NCBI RefSeq assembly: GCF_028692895.1
Contig: NZ_JAQUWN010000002.1
Location: 44,964 to 108,963 of the forward strand
From: Pseudodesulfovibrio sp.
GTDB taxonomy: Bacteria > Desulfobacterota > Desulfovibrionia > Desulfovibrionales > Desulfovibrionaceae
Length of the DNA: 64,000 bases
Direction: 5' to 3'
Below the pieces are notes generated by a model that was given only the letters and a program-made list of their open reading frames with translations, had not been told where the DNA came from and did not search any database. The position numbers and the translations under genes are program-made. Position 1 is the first letter of the stretch; the number at the start of each line of letters is the position of its first letter. Shown in pieces: positions 7,634-16,628 of the stretch.

Positions 7634-8350
7634 TCACCTCACTAGGTATTGCTCGAACAGCAGAGTGTCAAACTCTCCAAACCCCATGTATTGGTTGATG
7701 ATGGCCAGCAGTTCCTTTTTCAGCTTGTCGCTGTTGTCCTTATCGGACAGAAATTCCAAATCCTTATTCTTGAGATAGTAATAGAGCGCGTTGCGGATGG
7801 TGTACGTCTCCTGCTTGAACTGCCGGGCCAGGCCGTCGTCCTGGGTGGAGACCACCACGCGGACTTCCAGGAACCGGATCTTGTCTTCCTTGTCGCGCTG
7901 CTCGATGAGGAACGGGTCCAGGCGGATGAGGATTTCCGGCTTTTCCTCGGCCTGGGGCGTTTCCTGCGTGGTCTGCGCGGGCGGTGGCGGCGGTGGCGGG
8001 GGAGCTTCCGGCTCCCGCAGGAGCAGGATGACGATGACGACCAGCAGCAGGAGAATGATGCCAGCGGCGATCAGGAACAGTTTGTTGCGCAGCAGCGCCT
8101 TGAAATCGAAACCCGGCTTCTTGGCCTCTTCGTCCAGAAGAGGCGTCTCCTCTTCGCGGGCCGGGCGTAATTCCTCTTCCTCCTCCTCGTCTTCGAGGAA
8201 GGGAGCGTCGTCCAGGTCGAGATCGACCTTTTGGGTGGCCTTGCTCGCCTCGCTGTCGTCGAGCTGGGCCTTGGACTGCCCGTTCCCCGCACCGTCCGAT
8301 GCGGTTCCGTCGACGACATCTTCCGGATCATCCGGGACGAGCAGAACCAT
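7634..8350 (-). CDS. fliL: Flagellar basal-body protein FliL
   Basis: A 238-residue FliL-family protein, which stabilises the stator-rotor region of the flagellar motor. A long acidic cytoplasmic N-terminus (about 1-85, with a run of Glu) is followed by one membrane helix (91-111), a proline stretch, and the periplasmic FliL domain from about 135. That domain ends in the typical FGEFDTLLFEQYLVR. The extended acidic N-terminus is longer than in enteric FliL (about 155 residues in total). It sits between cheY and the SwrB-like group, in the same direction as the whole flagellar cluster. Confidence 0.87.
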   Translation of the reverse strand: MVLLVPDDPEDVVDGTASDGAGNGQSKAQLDDSEASKATQKVDLDLDDAPFLEDEEEEEELRPAREEETPLLDEEAKKPGFDFKALLRNKLFLIAAGIILLLLVVIVILLLREPEAPPPPPPPPAQTTQETPQAEEKPEILIRLDPFLIEQRDKEDKIRFLEVRVVVSTQDDGLARQFKQETYTIRNALYYYLKNKDLEFLSDKDNSDKLKKELLAIINQYMGFGEFDTLLFEQYLVR

Positions 8351-8373
8351 TGCGTGCGCCTAAAAAGGCCGGG

Positions 8374-8754
8374 CTAGCCGAAGATTTTCGCGATCTTCTG
8401 ACCCAGCGTTTCGGGGGTGAACGGCTTGACGATGTAATTCGACACCTTGGCCTGGACCGCTTCGATGATGTTCTCCTGCTGGGCCTCGGCCGTGACCATC
8501 AGGAACGGGATGTCCGAGTATTCCTCGCTGGCGCGGACCTTGCGGAGCAGTTCGATGCCGGACATGTTGGGCATGTTCCAGTCGGAGACGATGAAGTCTA
8601 TGTTGTCCTTGTTCAGGGTTTCCCACGCCGTGGAGCCGTCGTCGGCCTCGACGATGTTGGTGAAACCGAGCTGGCGCAGGATGTTCTTGATGATTTTGCG
8701 CATGGTGGAAAAGTCGTCGACCACGAGGACGCGCATGTTGGTATCGTAGGCCAT
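8374..8754 (-). CDS. cheY: Chemotaxis response regulator CheY
   Basis: A stand-alone 126-residue receiver domain. Acidic pocket Asp13/Asp14, phospho-acceptor Asp58 (SDWNMP), Thr88 and Lys110 (KPF) are all in place. The sequence closely resembles CheY, which binds the flagellar switch (FliM) to reverse rotation. No output domain is fused. AAGGAG lies eight bases before ATG. Location inside the flagellar operon between fliA and fliL supports the motility role; the CheA kinase is not in the window. Confidence 0.93.
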   Translation of the reverse strand: MAYDTNMRVLVVDDFSTMRKIIKNILRQLGFTNIVEADDGSTAWETLNKDNIDFIVSDWNMPNMSGIELLRKVRASEEYSDIPFLMVTAEAQQENIIEAVQAKVSNYIVKPFTPETLGQKIAKIFG

Positions 8755-8775
8755 TAGTGTCTCCTTTGCTCCCGT

Positions 8776-9561
8776 CTATTCGTTTTCGTATCTTGCTCTG
8801 AAGGTTTTTCTCAGTTTGCCGAGGGCTTGCGAGTGCAATTGGGAAACCCGTCCCTCGGTTATATCCATAACCTCGGCCGTTTCCTTCATGTTCAATTCCT
8901 CGCCATAATAGAGAGATATGACCAATTTTTCACGTGGCGTCAATTCCTCAATGAGATTGGCTACTTTGTCAACTATTTCCTGAAAAGCCGTGGATTGGAA
9001 CGGCTCGTCGTCCGCCATGCTCTTGCGGCCGACCAGGTTGTCCTGGAAACTGTCCAGGCTGAGGCAGACCTGGTTGTTGAGCGCCTCCAGCCCCTGCTGG
9101 ATTTCCCGCTCGGTCATGCCGGTATGGTGCTGCAACTGTTCCGTGGTGGCGGGGCTGCCGGTCTCGTGCTCGATCTGGCGCTGGGCGTCCTCCAGCACCT
9201 TGACCTTTTGCCGGAGCCCGCGCGAAAACCAGTCCATGCGCCGCAGTTCATCAAGCATGGCGCCCTTGATGCGGTTCTCGGAGTAGGTGTCGAACTTGAT
9301 GCCCAGCTCGGGGTTGTACTTCCCGAGGGCGTCGAGCAGCCCCAGGCTTCCCGCGCTGATCAGCTCGCCGAGCTCCACGCTCTGCGGCAGCTTGGCCTTG
9401 AGCCTGAGGGCGAGAATCCGGATTTTGGGCGCGTAGAAGCGGACGATATCCTCCCGGTCGCGGGGAGAGAAATCGTCCCAGCATTTGCCGCCGCTCTCCA
9501 GGTCACGCCACGGACCGTTCCTGGAAGAGGAGCTTTTTCCAGAAGAATTTAATATTGCCAT
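8776..9561 (-). CDS. fliA: Flagellar sigma factor FliA (sigma-28)
   Basis: A 261-residue sigma-70-family factor of the FliA/WhiG group that directs late flagellar genes. Region 2 includes LISAGSLGLLDALGKY and a YSENRIKGAMLDELR stretch diagnostic for the group; region 4 contains LTPREKLVISLYY and the DNA-reading helix ITEGRVSQLHSQA. The only usable start is ATG 9561, which overlaps the end of flhG by 59 bases, an unusually long overlap. Little Shine-Dalgarno sequence is visible there, so translation is probably coupled. The first 25 or so residues are Ser-rich and look non-conserved. Confidence 0.92.
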   Translation of the reverse strand: MAILNSSGKSSSSRNGPWRDLESGGKCWDDFSPRDREDIVRFYAPKIRILALRLKAKLPQSVELGELISAGSLGLLDALGKYNPELGIKFDTYSENRIKGAMLDELRRMDWFSRGLRQKVKVLEDAQRQIEHETGSPATTEQLQHHTGMTEREIQQGLEALNNQVCLSLDSFQDNLVGRKSMADDEPFQSTAFQEIVDKVANLIEELTPREKLVISLYYGEELNMKETAEVMDITEGRVSQLHSQALGKLRKTFRARYENE

Positions 9562-10330
9562 CGGTGTTCGGGGTTACTTTCCAACCGTTGATTTTCTGGG
9601 CGGCCTGGCGGACGGCCACGCTGGCCGGCGCCTTGGGAAACTTGTGGCAGAACGGCGTCTGGGCGATGACCGAGTGGCGCACGTTGGGATCGTAGGGCAC
9701 GAAGCCCACCAGGTCCAGCGAGATGCCGTCGAGGAAATGGTCGCAGGCGTTGAGCAGCTTGAGGTAGACCTCGCGCGCGCTTTTCTGGTCCTTGACCATG
9801 TTGACCAGGACCCGGAACTTCTCCACGCCGTGCTGCAGCTTGAGCACCTTTATCAGGGCGTAGGCGTCGGTCAGTGAGGTGGGCTCGGGGGTGATGACCA
9901 GGAGCCGCTCCTGCACAGCGAGGTTGAAGTAGAGCACGTTGTCGTTGATGCCCGCGCCGGTGTCCACGATCAGGAAGTCCACGTTGTCCTCCAGCGAGTC
10001 CATGGCGTCGAGCAGGTCGAGCTTCTGCCCCCTGTCCAGGGCGACCATGTCGCTCACGCCGGACGAGGCCGGAAGGATCCGGAAGCCGTAGGGCGTGTCG
10101 AAGAGGATCTTGTCCAGGGTCATGTCCTCGTGAAAGAGGTGAAACAGGTTCTTCTCGGGGGCCAGGCCGAGGATGACGTCCACGTTGGCCAGCCCCAGGT
10201 CGGCGTCGAGCAGGACCACGTTCTTGCCCGCCTGGCTCAGGCTGTAGGCCAGGTTGACGGACATGTTGGTCTTGCCCACGCCGCCCTTGCCGGACGTGAC
10301 GGAAAAAACCAGGGGCAGATGCGAAGTCAT
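9503..10330 (-). CDS. flhG: FlhG (FleN/YlxH), MinD-like ATPase controlling flagellar number
   Basis: A 275-residue ParA/MinD-type ATPase. The deviant Walker A GKGGVGKT is at 14-21, and LDADLGLANVDVILGL and the switch IVDTGAGI are typical of FlhG. It antagonises FlhF and limits flagellar number and placement. It lies 17 bases downstream of flhF and overlaps fliA by 59 bases at its 3' end. The final residues encoded in the overlap are comparatively AT-rich. Confidence 0.94.
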   Translation of the reverse strand: MTSHLPLVFSVTSGKGGVGKTNMSVNLAYSLSQAGKNVVLLDADLGLANVDVILGLAPEKNLFHLFHEDMTLDKILFDTPYGFRILPASSGVSDMVALDRGQKLDLLDAMDSLEDNVDFLIVDTGAGINDNVLYFNLAVQERLLVITPEPTSLTDAYALIKVLKLQHGVEKFRVLVNMVKDQKSAREVYLKLLNACDHFLDGISLDLVGFVPYDPNVRHSVIAQTPFCHKFPKAPASVAVRQAAQKINGWKVTPNTDGNIKFFWKKLLFQERSVA

Positions 10331-10347
10331 GGCGTGGTTTCGTCTCC

Positions 10348-11436
10348 TTACGGTTGAATGGTGCCGCCGGGCAGCTTGCGCATGAACAGAAGCCTCCAGA
10401 GCATCTCGCTTTTGGCCGGAGCGAGGCTGTTTTTCAGGCCGGAACCGTATGACAGGGCGGAAACCGGCAGGCCGGTGGCGAACGCCATGTTCAGTATTGC
10501 TCCGAATGTACAGGCTTCATCGAGTTTCGTCCAGATAACGCTTGCAAGTTGCTCACTTTTATATTTTTCGGTGAATCGCTCGAATTGGGCCGGGCTGAAA
10601 TAGGGATTGAGCACCAGGTGGATGGACAGATCGGAGGTCCCGGAGAGGCCGTAGAGATCGGTCCAGTCCCTCAGGGTGGTGGTCCCGGCCAGGCCCGGCA
10701 GGTCGATGAGGATCAGGTCGAAATGGCCGGCCTCCTTCTTCAGGAGCGCGAAGTCGTCCCGGGTGATGATCTCGCGGAAGGCGAGGCCGGAAAGCTCGGC
10801 GTAGTGCTTGAGCACCAGGCGGCCCTTGCCCCCGGCGTCGGCCGTGGCCAGGCAGATGCGCAGCCGGGGGTTGGCTTTCTTCTCGCGCAGGGCCAGGCGG
10901 ATGAGCGTGGACGTCTTGCCCGCGCCGCCGGGGCCGGCGAAGGCGTGCAGCGGCGTCTTCCACTCGGCCATGGTCAGGGGCCGGACCGACGCCGTGCGCT
11001 CCAGCAGGGGGACGATGGACTTGCGGCCGTCCTCGCGCAGTTCGCAGAAGAGCCGGGCCAGGACCCGCTCGTCGACCTCTTCGCGCTCCAGGTACTCCAT
11101 GGCCAGCTTCTGCTTGGGCGAGAGGATGTTCATGTCCATCTGCGATTTCATCAGGGCCATGATCTGGCCCTTGATCTGGGTCCATTCCCGCTGCCAGCCC
11201 ACGCCGTTGTCCAGGGCGTCCTCGATGACCGCCTCGCGGGTGGCGTCCCTTTGCGTTCCCCTGGCCTTTCTGGCCGAGGCGGGCGGGGCGTCGATGGCCG
11301 CCACGATCTCGCAGCACTTGGTCCCGTTTTCGGTGACGGTCTTGTTGGAGAGGATCACGGCGTCGGTGCCGAGTTCCGCCTTGATCTTTTCGAATGCCGC
11401 GGTGGAGGTGGCGGCCCGGAAGGTCTTCATCTGCAT
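10348..11436 (-). CDS. flhF: FlhF, SRP-type GTPase for flagellar placement
   Basis: A 362-residue signal-recognition-particle GTPase. The basic N-terminal B domain (about 1-75) and helical N domain precede the G domain with GPGGAGKT (168-175), a LIDLPGLAG switch where SRP proteins usually have DTAGR, and TKLDE for guanine recognition. FlhF marks the cell pole for flagellar assembly. Its neighbours are flhA upstream (nine-base gap) and flhG downstream, the standard order. The altered DxxG loop is common in FlhF and is not read as a defect. Confidence 0.92.
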   Translation of the reverse strand: MQMKTFRAATSTAAFEKIKAELGTDAVILSNKTVTENGTKCCEIVAAIDAPPASARKARGTQRDATREAVIEDALDNGVGWQREWTQIKGQIMALMKSQMDMNILSPKQKLAMEYLEREEVDERVLARLFCELREDGRKSIVPLLERTASVRPLTMAEWKTPLHAFAGPGGAGKTSTLIRLALREKKANPRLRICLATADAGGKGRLVLKHYAELSGLAFREIITRDDFALLKKEAGHFDLILIDLPGLAGTTTLRDWTDLYGLSGTSDLSIHLVLNPYFSPAQFERFTEKYKSEQLASVIWTKLDEACTFGAILNMAFATGLPVSALSYGSGLKNSLAPAKSEMLWRLLFMRKLPGGTIQP

Positions 11437-11445
11437 GGGTCGGTC

Positions 11446-13545
11446 CTAGATGGTCACGGTTGCTGCCGATTGAATCTTCACATCAGCCGGAATTTCCGCC
11501 TGGGAAAGCACAGGCAGGGTCGGGAGGAAACGGTTGAGGAGCTGGGCGAACTGGCTTCTGATCTGCGGGGTGACGAGCAGCACTGGCTGGCCGTCGGCGA
11601 CCATGGCGTCCTCCGAGGCCTTGTTGATGGCCTGGATGATCCGCTGGGCCTGGCCCGGCTCCAGGGCGAGATAGCCGCCCTGTTCGGCCGGGCGCATGGC
11701 GCTGTTCAGAATCTCGTCGATGGCCGGGTGCAGGGTGATGATCGGCAGGACGCCGTCGTCGCCCAGGTAGGGCTTGACGATGGTCCGGGACATCTTGGCG
11801 CGGACGAATTCGGTGAGCTGCGTCGGGTCCTGGGTGGCCGTGGCGTAGTCGGCCAGGGTCTCTACGATGGTCAGCAGGTCGCGGATGGAGACGTTCTCCT
11901 GGACCAGGGACTGGAGCACCTTCTGGACGCCGCCCAGGGAAAGCAGGTTGGGCACCAGGCTCTCCACGGCCTTGGGGGCGCGCTTGGAGAGGTTGTCCAG
12001 CAGCTCCTGGGTCTCCTGGCGGCCGAGGAATTCGTGCAGGTTGCGGCGGAAGACCTCGGTGAGGTGCGTGGCGATGACCGTGGAGGGATCGACCACGGTG
12101 TAACCCGCGAGCATGGCCTCTTCCTTCTGGGCCTGGGGAATCCAGACCGCCGGGAGGTTGAAGGCGGGCTCCACGGTCTCCACGCCCTGGATGCGGTGCT
12201 TGGCGTCGCCCGGGTCCATGGCCAGGTAGTGGTCGATGAGCAGTTCGGCCTGGGCCACGGGGTTGCCCTTGATGACCACCCGGTACTCGCCCGGCTTGAG
12301 CTGGAGGTTGTCGCGCAGGTGGAGGGAGGGGATGACCACGCCCATGTCCAGAGCGAACTGGCGGCGGATGGAGCGGATGCGCGAGAGCAGGTTGCCGTTC
12401 TGTTCCTCGTCCACCAGGGGGATGAGGCCGTAGCCGACCTCCAGCTCCAGTTGGTCGAGGGGGAGCAGGGCCTGCACCTCTTCCGGGGTGTCCAGGGTCT
12501 GGGCCTCGGGCTTGGCCTTGTCGTCCTCGTTGCCTGCGAACTGCTTCTGCTGGTTGGCGGAGAGCCGGGAAATGGTGAAGACGATGATGGCCAGGGTGAG
12601 GAAGGGCAGGGTGGGCATGCCGGGCACGAGGGCGAAGATGACCAGGATGCCGGAGACCAGCTTGAGCGCGCGGTGGTGGAAGGAGAGCTGGCCGATGAAT
12701 TCCTCGCCCATCTTGGCCTCGGCCGCGGCGCGGGAGACGATGATGCCCGCCGAGGTCGAGATGATAAGCGAAGGGATGGTGGCCACCAGGCCGTCGCCGA
12801 TGGTCAGCAGGGTGTAGGTCTGGGCCGCGTCCATCCAGTTCATGTCCTTCTGGATGACGCCGATGAGGAAGCCGCCGATGATGTTGATGGCGGTGATCAT
12901 CAGGCCGGCCTTGACGTCGCCCGAAACGAACTTGCCCGCACCGTCCATGGCGCCGTAGAAGTCCGCCTCGCGGCGCATGTGGTCGCGCCGCTTGGTGGCT
13001 TCGGCTTCGTCGATGAGGCCGGCGTTGAGGTCGGCCTCGACGGCCATCTGCTTGCCGGGCATGGCGTCCAGGGTGAAGCGCGCCGCCACTTCGGCGATGC
13101 GCGTGGTGCCGTTGACGATGACGGTCTTGTTCAGGATGAACAGGATCATGAAAATGACGATGCCGATGACGTAGTTGCCGCCCACGACGAACTCGCCGAA
13201 GCTCTGGATGACCGAACCGGCGGCGCCGGTGCCCTCGTCGCCGTGCAGGAGGATGGCTCGGGTGGTGGCCACGTTGAGCGCCAGGCGGAGCAGGGTGGTG
13301 ACCAGGAGCAGCGAGGGGAAGATCGAAAATTCGAGCGGCGAGGTCATGAACATGGAGGTGATCAGGATGACCATGCCGAGGGAGATGGAAACCGTGAGCA
13401 TGAAGTCGAGAAAGGGCGTGGGCAGCGGAACGAGCATGACGAAGAGGATCGTCACCACGCCCGCGGCCAGCAGGATGTCGCCCTGCTTGGCGAACTTCTC
13501 GTAATTGATCTCGGGAATGGCGGCTTCGTTCTTGGTTCGAGCCAT
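11446..13545 (-). CDS. flhA: Flagellar export gate protein FlhA
   Basis: A 699-residue FHIPEP-family protein of the flagellar type III export gate. The N-terminal half has about eight membrane helices and includes the conserved FHIPEP segment (around VATTRAILLHGDEGTGAAG). The C-terminal half (from about 350) is the soluble nonameric-ring domain that docks chaperone-substrate complexes. Full length for the family. AAGAGGTG precedes ATG. It follows flhB after 62 bases. Confidence 0.96.
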   Translation of the reverse strand: MARTKNEAAIPEINYEKFAKQGDILLAAGVVTILFVMLVPLPTPFLDFMLTVSISLGMVILITSMFMTSPLEFSIFPSLLLVTTLLRLALNVATTRAILLHGDEGTGAAGSVIQSFGEFVVGGNYVIGIVIFMILFILNKTVIVNGTTRIAEVAARFTLDAMPGKQMAVEADLNAGLIDEAEATKRRDHMRREADFYGAMDGAGKFVSGDVKAGLMITAINIIGGFLIGVIQKDMNWMDAAQTYTLLTIGDGLVATIPSLIISTSAGIIVSRAAAEAKMGEEFIGQLSFHHRALKLVSGILVIFALVPGMPTLPFLTLAIIVFTISRLSANQQKQFAGNEDDKAKPEAQTLDTPEEVQALLPLDQLELEVGYGLIPLVDEEQNGNLLSRIRSIRRQFALDMGVVIPSLHLRDNLQLKPGEYRVVIKGNPVAQAELLIDHYLAMDPGDAKHRIQGVETVEPAFNLPAVWIPQAQKEEAMLAGYTVVDPSTVIATHLTEVFRRNLHEFLGRQETQELLDNLSKRAPKAVESLVPNLLSLGGVQKVLQSLVQENVSIRDLLTIVETLADYATATQDPTQLTEFVRAKMSRTIVKPYLGDDGVLPIITLHPAIDEILNSAMRPAEQGGYLALEPGQAQRIIQAINKASEDAMVADGQPVLLVTPQIRSQFAQLLNRFLPTLPVLSQAEIPADVKIQSAATVTI

Positions 13546-13607
13546 GTTTTTGACACCTCTTGGACGATTTTTTTGGGGTCGTCCCGAGGAGCCATGACTT
13601 TGCGTAA

Positions 13608-14675
13608 CTAGCGGCGATTCCTGAATTTATCCAGCTTGGCCAGAACCGCTGCAACCGCTTGGAAGAGCTCCTCGGGGATGGACTCTCCGATTTCCACCTG
13701 TTTATACAAAGCGCGTGCCAAGGGAGGGTTGGATTCGATGGGGATATGGTTCTCCCTGGCCAGCTCCTTGATGCGCTCCGCCACGCGGTTCATGCCCTTG
13801 GCCAGGACGCGGGGCGCGGGGGCGATCATGGCGTCGTATTGCAGGGCCACGGCGTAGTGCGTCGGGTTGGTGATGACGACGTCCGCCTTGGGCACGTCCT
13901 GGAACATCCGCTTGCTCATCATCTCCAGCATCTTGCGTTTCTGCCGCTGCTTGATGGCCGGGTCGCCTTCCGCCTGCCGCCGCTCGTCCTTGACTTCATC
14001 CTTGGTCATCTTGATGTTTTCCTCGTAGTCCCAGCGGGAATACCAGAGGTCCGCGATGGCGATGATCATCATGGGCACCAGGGCGTAGCAGGTCATCTTG
14101 TAGCCAATGGACAGGAGGTAGCCGATAATGCCCTCGGTGGTGGCGTTGAAGAGCGGCAGGAGGTTGTTCATCTCCTGCTTGATGACGATATAGGGGGCGA
14201 TGCCCACGGCCAGGGCCTGGAGGATGCTTTTGGCCAGCTTGACGAAGGCCTGGGGGCTGATCATGAGCTTTTTCAGGCCGCCCATGATGTTGAAGAGCTT
14301 GCCGAACTTGGGGCGCATGGGCTTGGTCGTCCACAGCTTGCCCACCTGGAGCCGCAGGGTGATGTAGGCCGTGGCCACCAGGACGAGCATGAAGGGCAGG
14401 ACCAGGAGCGCCATCTTCTTGAGGCCCCAGGTGAAGAGCCAGTAGGCGCTCGACTTGTTCACGTCCAGCTTGATGGCCTCGGTGAAGGTCCAGCGGTATA
14501 TCTCTGCGAACTGGTCGTGGTAGAATCCGATTAAAAAGCGCAGGGCCAGGACGCCCGCCAGGAGCACCATGACCTTGGTGATCTCGTCGCCCTTTGCGAC
14601 GTTGCCGTCTTTGCGGAGCTTGTCGCGCCGTTTCCCTGTGGCTTTTTCTGTTTTGCTCGGATCGGACTGAGGCAT
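13608..14675 (-). CDS. flhB: Flagellar export switch protein FlhB
   Basis: A 355-residue FlhB with four membrane helices (about 35-215) and a cytoplasmic domain with the self-cleaving NPTH motif at 270-273. Cleavage after this Asn switches export from hook to filament substrates. The N-terminal leader (SDPSKTEKATGKRRDKLRKDG) is typical. It begins nine bases after fliR. All catalytic features are intact. Confidence 0.96.
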   Translation of the reverse strand: MPQSDPSKTEKATGKRRDKLRKDGNVAKGDEITKVMVLLAGVLALRFLIGFYHDQFAEIYRWTFTEAIKLDVNKSSAYWLFTWGLKKMALLVLPFMLVLVATAYITLRLQVGKLWTTKPMRPKFGKLFNIMGGLKKLMISPQAFVKLAKSILQALAVGIAPYIVIKQEMNNLLPLFNATTEGIIGYLLSIGYKMTCYALVPMMIIAIADLWYSRWDYEENIKMTKDEVKDERRQAEGDPAIKQRQKRKMLEMMSKRMFQDVPKADVVITNPTHYAVALQYDAMIAPAPRVLAKGMNRVAERIKELARENHIPIESNPPLARALYKQVEIGESIPEELFQAVAAVLAKLDKFRNRR

Positions 14676-14684
14676 GGCGGCTTC

Positions 14685-15485
14685 CTAGAGCGCGGGGGGC
14701 GCTGGGGGCGCGAGGGCCTTGAGGATGTTGGTCGAGATGGGACCGAACTGCTGGATGAAGTCGCCGACGTAGTTGTTCATGATGGTGAAGATGAACCCGA
14801 TGAAGAAGAAGCCCACGGCGATCTTGAGGGGAAAGCCGAGGGTGAGCACGTGCATCTGCGGCGCGGCGCGCGAGATGAGGGCCAGGGCCAGGTCCACCAG
14901 GAACAGGGCGGCCATGACCGGGGCCGCGATCTTGATGGCCAGGGTGAAGACGATGTTGGAATATTGCAGCATGTTGGTGGCCATGCGCGGGGTGAGCAGC
15001 AGGCCGCCCGGCGGGACGTACTGGAAGCTCTGGCCCAGGGCGCTCAGGAGCTGGAGGTGGCCGTTGAGAACCAGGAAGGTGAGCATGGTGCACATGTACA
15101 TGAAGTGCGCCGTGGCCGTGTTGCTGGTTCCGGTGATGGGGTCAACGACGTTGACCATGGCGAAACCCATCTGGAAGCCGATGATCTGGCCGCCGAACTG
15201 GACGGCCGCGAACAGGAACCGGACCAGCAGCCCGAGGATCAGCCCGAGGATCAACTCGCCGATGATCATCAGGGCGATGCCGATCCCGTTTGCGGGCATC
15301 AGCGAGCCGGGGAAAGAGAGCTGGGGCCACACCGCCATGGCCAGCACCAGAGTGAGGGCGGCCTTGATCGGGTTCGGGATGGAGTTGCCTCCGAAAAAGG
15401 GCAGCAGGAAGAGGATGACGCTGATCCGAAACAGCGTCAGCAGAAAGCTCAGCACGTCGCCGGGGTTGAAGCCGAACAGTTCCAT
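14685..15485 (-). CDS. fliR: Flagellar export gate protein FliR
   Basis: A 266-residue hydrophobic protein of the FliR family, part of the FliPQR export-gate helix assembly. Typical elements are the N-terminal FRISVILFLLPFFGG and GFQMGFAMVNVVDP. The C-terminus is proline/alanine-rich. FliP and FliQ are not in the window, so fliR opens this operon segment. A GGATTAGGG sequence lies just before ATG. An M23-peptidase terminator lies about 90 bases upstream, so a promoter for the flagellar operon should lie between. Confidence 0.94.
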   Translation of the reverse strand: MELFGFNPGDVLSFLLTLFRISVILFLLPFFGGNSIPNPIKAALTLVLAMAVWPQLSFPGSLMPANGIGIALMIIGELILGLILGLLVRFLFAAVQFGGQIIGFQMGFAMVNVVDPITGTSNTATAHFMYMCTMLTFLVLNGHLQLLSALGQSFQYVPPGGLLLTPRMATNMLQYSNIVFTLAIKIAAPVMAALFLVDLALALISRAAPQMHVLTLGFPLKIAVGFFFIGFIFTIMNNYVGDFIQQFGPISTNILKALAPPAPPAL

Positions 15486-15571
15486 TCCCTAATCCGTTGC
15501 AAGACCCGAACCAGTCGGCCTGCGCCTTGGCTCGCGGCGTTTTCGGCCTTGGACGCGCGTTGATGGCGTCC

Positions 15572-15615
15572 AAAAAAAGACACCCCTCTTGGAAGGTGCG
15601 ATTCCAAGAGGGGTG
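15572..15615 (-). terminator. Terminator of the M23 peptidase gene
   Basis: A 14-bp perfect stem (15581-15594 with 15602-15615) with a seven-base loop is followed, in the minus direction, by TCTTTTTTT. It separates the peptidase from the flagellar operon. Confidence 0.9.
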
Positions 15616-15638
15616 GTATCTGGCATGGATGAATCGCG

Positions 15639-16544
15639 CTAGTTCAGGATGTAGCGTTTGGGGTTGACGGGCACGCCGTTGAGCCGGACCTCGTAGTGGA
15701 GGTGCGGGCCGGTGCTGCGGCCGGTGTTGCCCACGTAGCCGATGAGCTCGCCACGGGTGACGACCTGGTCGGGCTTGACCGCGATGCGGTTCAGGTGGGC
15801 GAACCGGGTGGAAAGGCTGGCGTTGTGCTTCAGGCGGATGGACAGGCCGTAGGAGCCGTCGCGGCCGGTGAAGGTGATGAGGCCGCGCGCCGGGGCGTAG
15901 ACCGGGGTGCCGCGCGGGGCGGAGATGTCGATGCCCTTGTGGAACTCTCGTTTGCCCGTGAACGGGGAGGTCCGCCAGGCGAAGCCCGAGGTGACCCAGC
16001 CCGAGGTGGGCCAGATGGAGGGGGTGGCCTCCAGCATGTTCTGGTTGCTGCGCAGGGTGTGCAGGATTTCCTGCTGGCGGACTTCCTCAAGCCGGGCCTC
16101 GACGTTGAGCTGGCGGAGAAAGTCGTGCATCTTGCGGGCGAGGAGCTCCTGCCGGTAGAGCGGGAGGTAGCCCTTGGAGAAATTCTCGTTGGCCGGGCCG
16201 CCCTTGGGAGCGGTGGCCTGGCTGGCGTCCTGGTCGAGGTTGATCATGACGCGGAGCTTGGAGTCGAAATCACGGATTCTGTCGAGGTTCTTCTGGAGGG
16301 CGACGATCTTCTGCGTAAGGCTGAGAAGTTGGGATTTTTGTTCCTGGACGGTCTTTTCCGCCAGGTTGAGGCCTTGTTCGATGCGGAAGTTGTGAACGTA
16401 TTTTTTCCAGAGGACGACGTTGCCCGCGGCCAGGCCGACCACGAGGAAAAAAAGGGAGGCAAGCACCCATCCCCGCAACTGGAATTTGCGGCAGGAACCC
16501 TGCTTGTCCTTGAAGACGACGATATGATATTTTCTGAAAAGCAT
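15639..16544 (-). CDS. Membrane-anchored M23 (LytM-type) peptidase
   Basis: 301 residues. A short basic cytoplasmic N-terminus and one membrane helix (about 27-46) lead to a periplasmic coiled coil (about 55-95) and a C-terminal M23 domain. Zinc and catalytic residues are present: HxxxD at 202-206 (HKGID) and HLH at 281-283. M23 enzymes cut peptidoglycan cross-bridges or stem peptides, and here the active site looks intact. ATG 16544 is preferred over ATG 16571 because GGAAAGAG directly precedes it while nothing precedes the other. It is a single-gene unit with its own promoter (16600-16628) and terminator. Confidence 0.88.
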   Translation of the reverse strand: MLFRKYHIVVFKDKQGSCRKFQLRGWVLASLFFLVVGLAAGNVVLWKKYVHNFRIEQGLNLAEKTVQEQKSQLLSLTQKIVALQKNLDRIRDFDSKLRVMINLDQDASQATAPKGGPANENFSKGYLPLYRQELLARKMHDFLRQLNVEARLEEVRQQEILHTLRSNQNMLEATPSIWPTSGWVTSGFAWRTSPFTGKREFHKGIDISAPRGTPVYAPARGLITFTGRDGSYGLSIRLKHNASLSTRFAHLNRIAVKPDQVVTRGELIGYVGNTGRSTGPHLHYEVRLNGVPVNPKRYILN

Positions 16545-16599
16545 ACTCTTTCCAGTCGGTTGCATGTTCAACTTGCCGACTAGGAGGGCGGCAAAATCC

Positions 16600-16628
16600 T
16601 TATTAGTCTAGACTTTTTTACTTGTCAA
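16600..16628 (-). promoter_or_regulatory. Strong sigma-70 promoter of the M23 peptidase gene
   Basis: On the minus strand TTGACA (16628-16623), a 17-base spacer and TAATAA (16605-16600) give a near-consensus promoter. The -35 box and most of the spacer lie inside the last codons of the upstream ttcA-like gene. Confidence 0.8.

Noticed and set aside
10549..13611. Long plus-strand open frame of 1020 codons opposite flhA-flhF
   Set aside because: It is an antisense shadow of GC-rich coding DNA, with Gly/Val/His-rich low-complexity translation and no domain; flhA and flhF on the other strand are clear.
15497..15514. Sigma-54-like sequence on the minus strand before fliR (CTGGTTCGGGTCTTGCAA)
   Set aside because: The predicted transcript would begin about three bases before the fliR ATG and lose its ribosome site, so it is unlikely to be the promoter of this gene.
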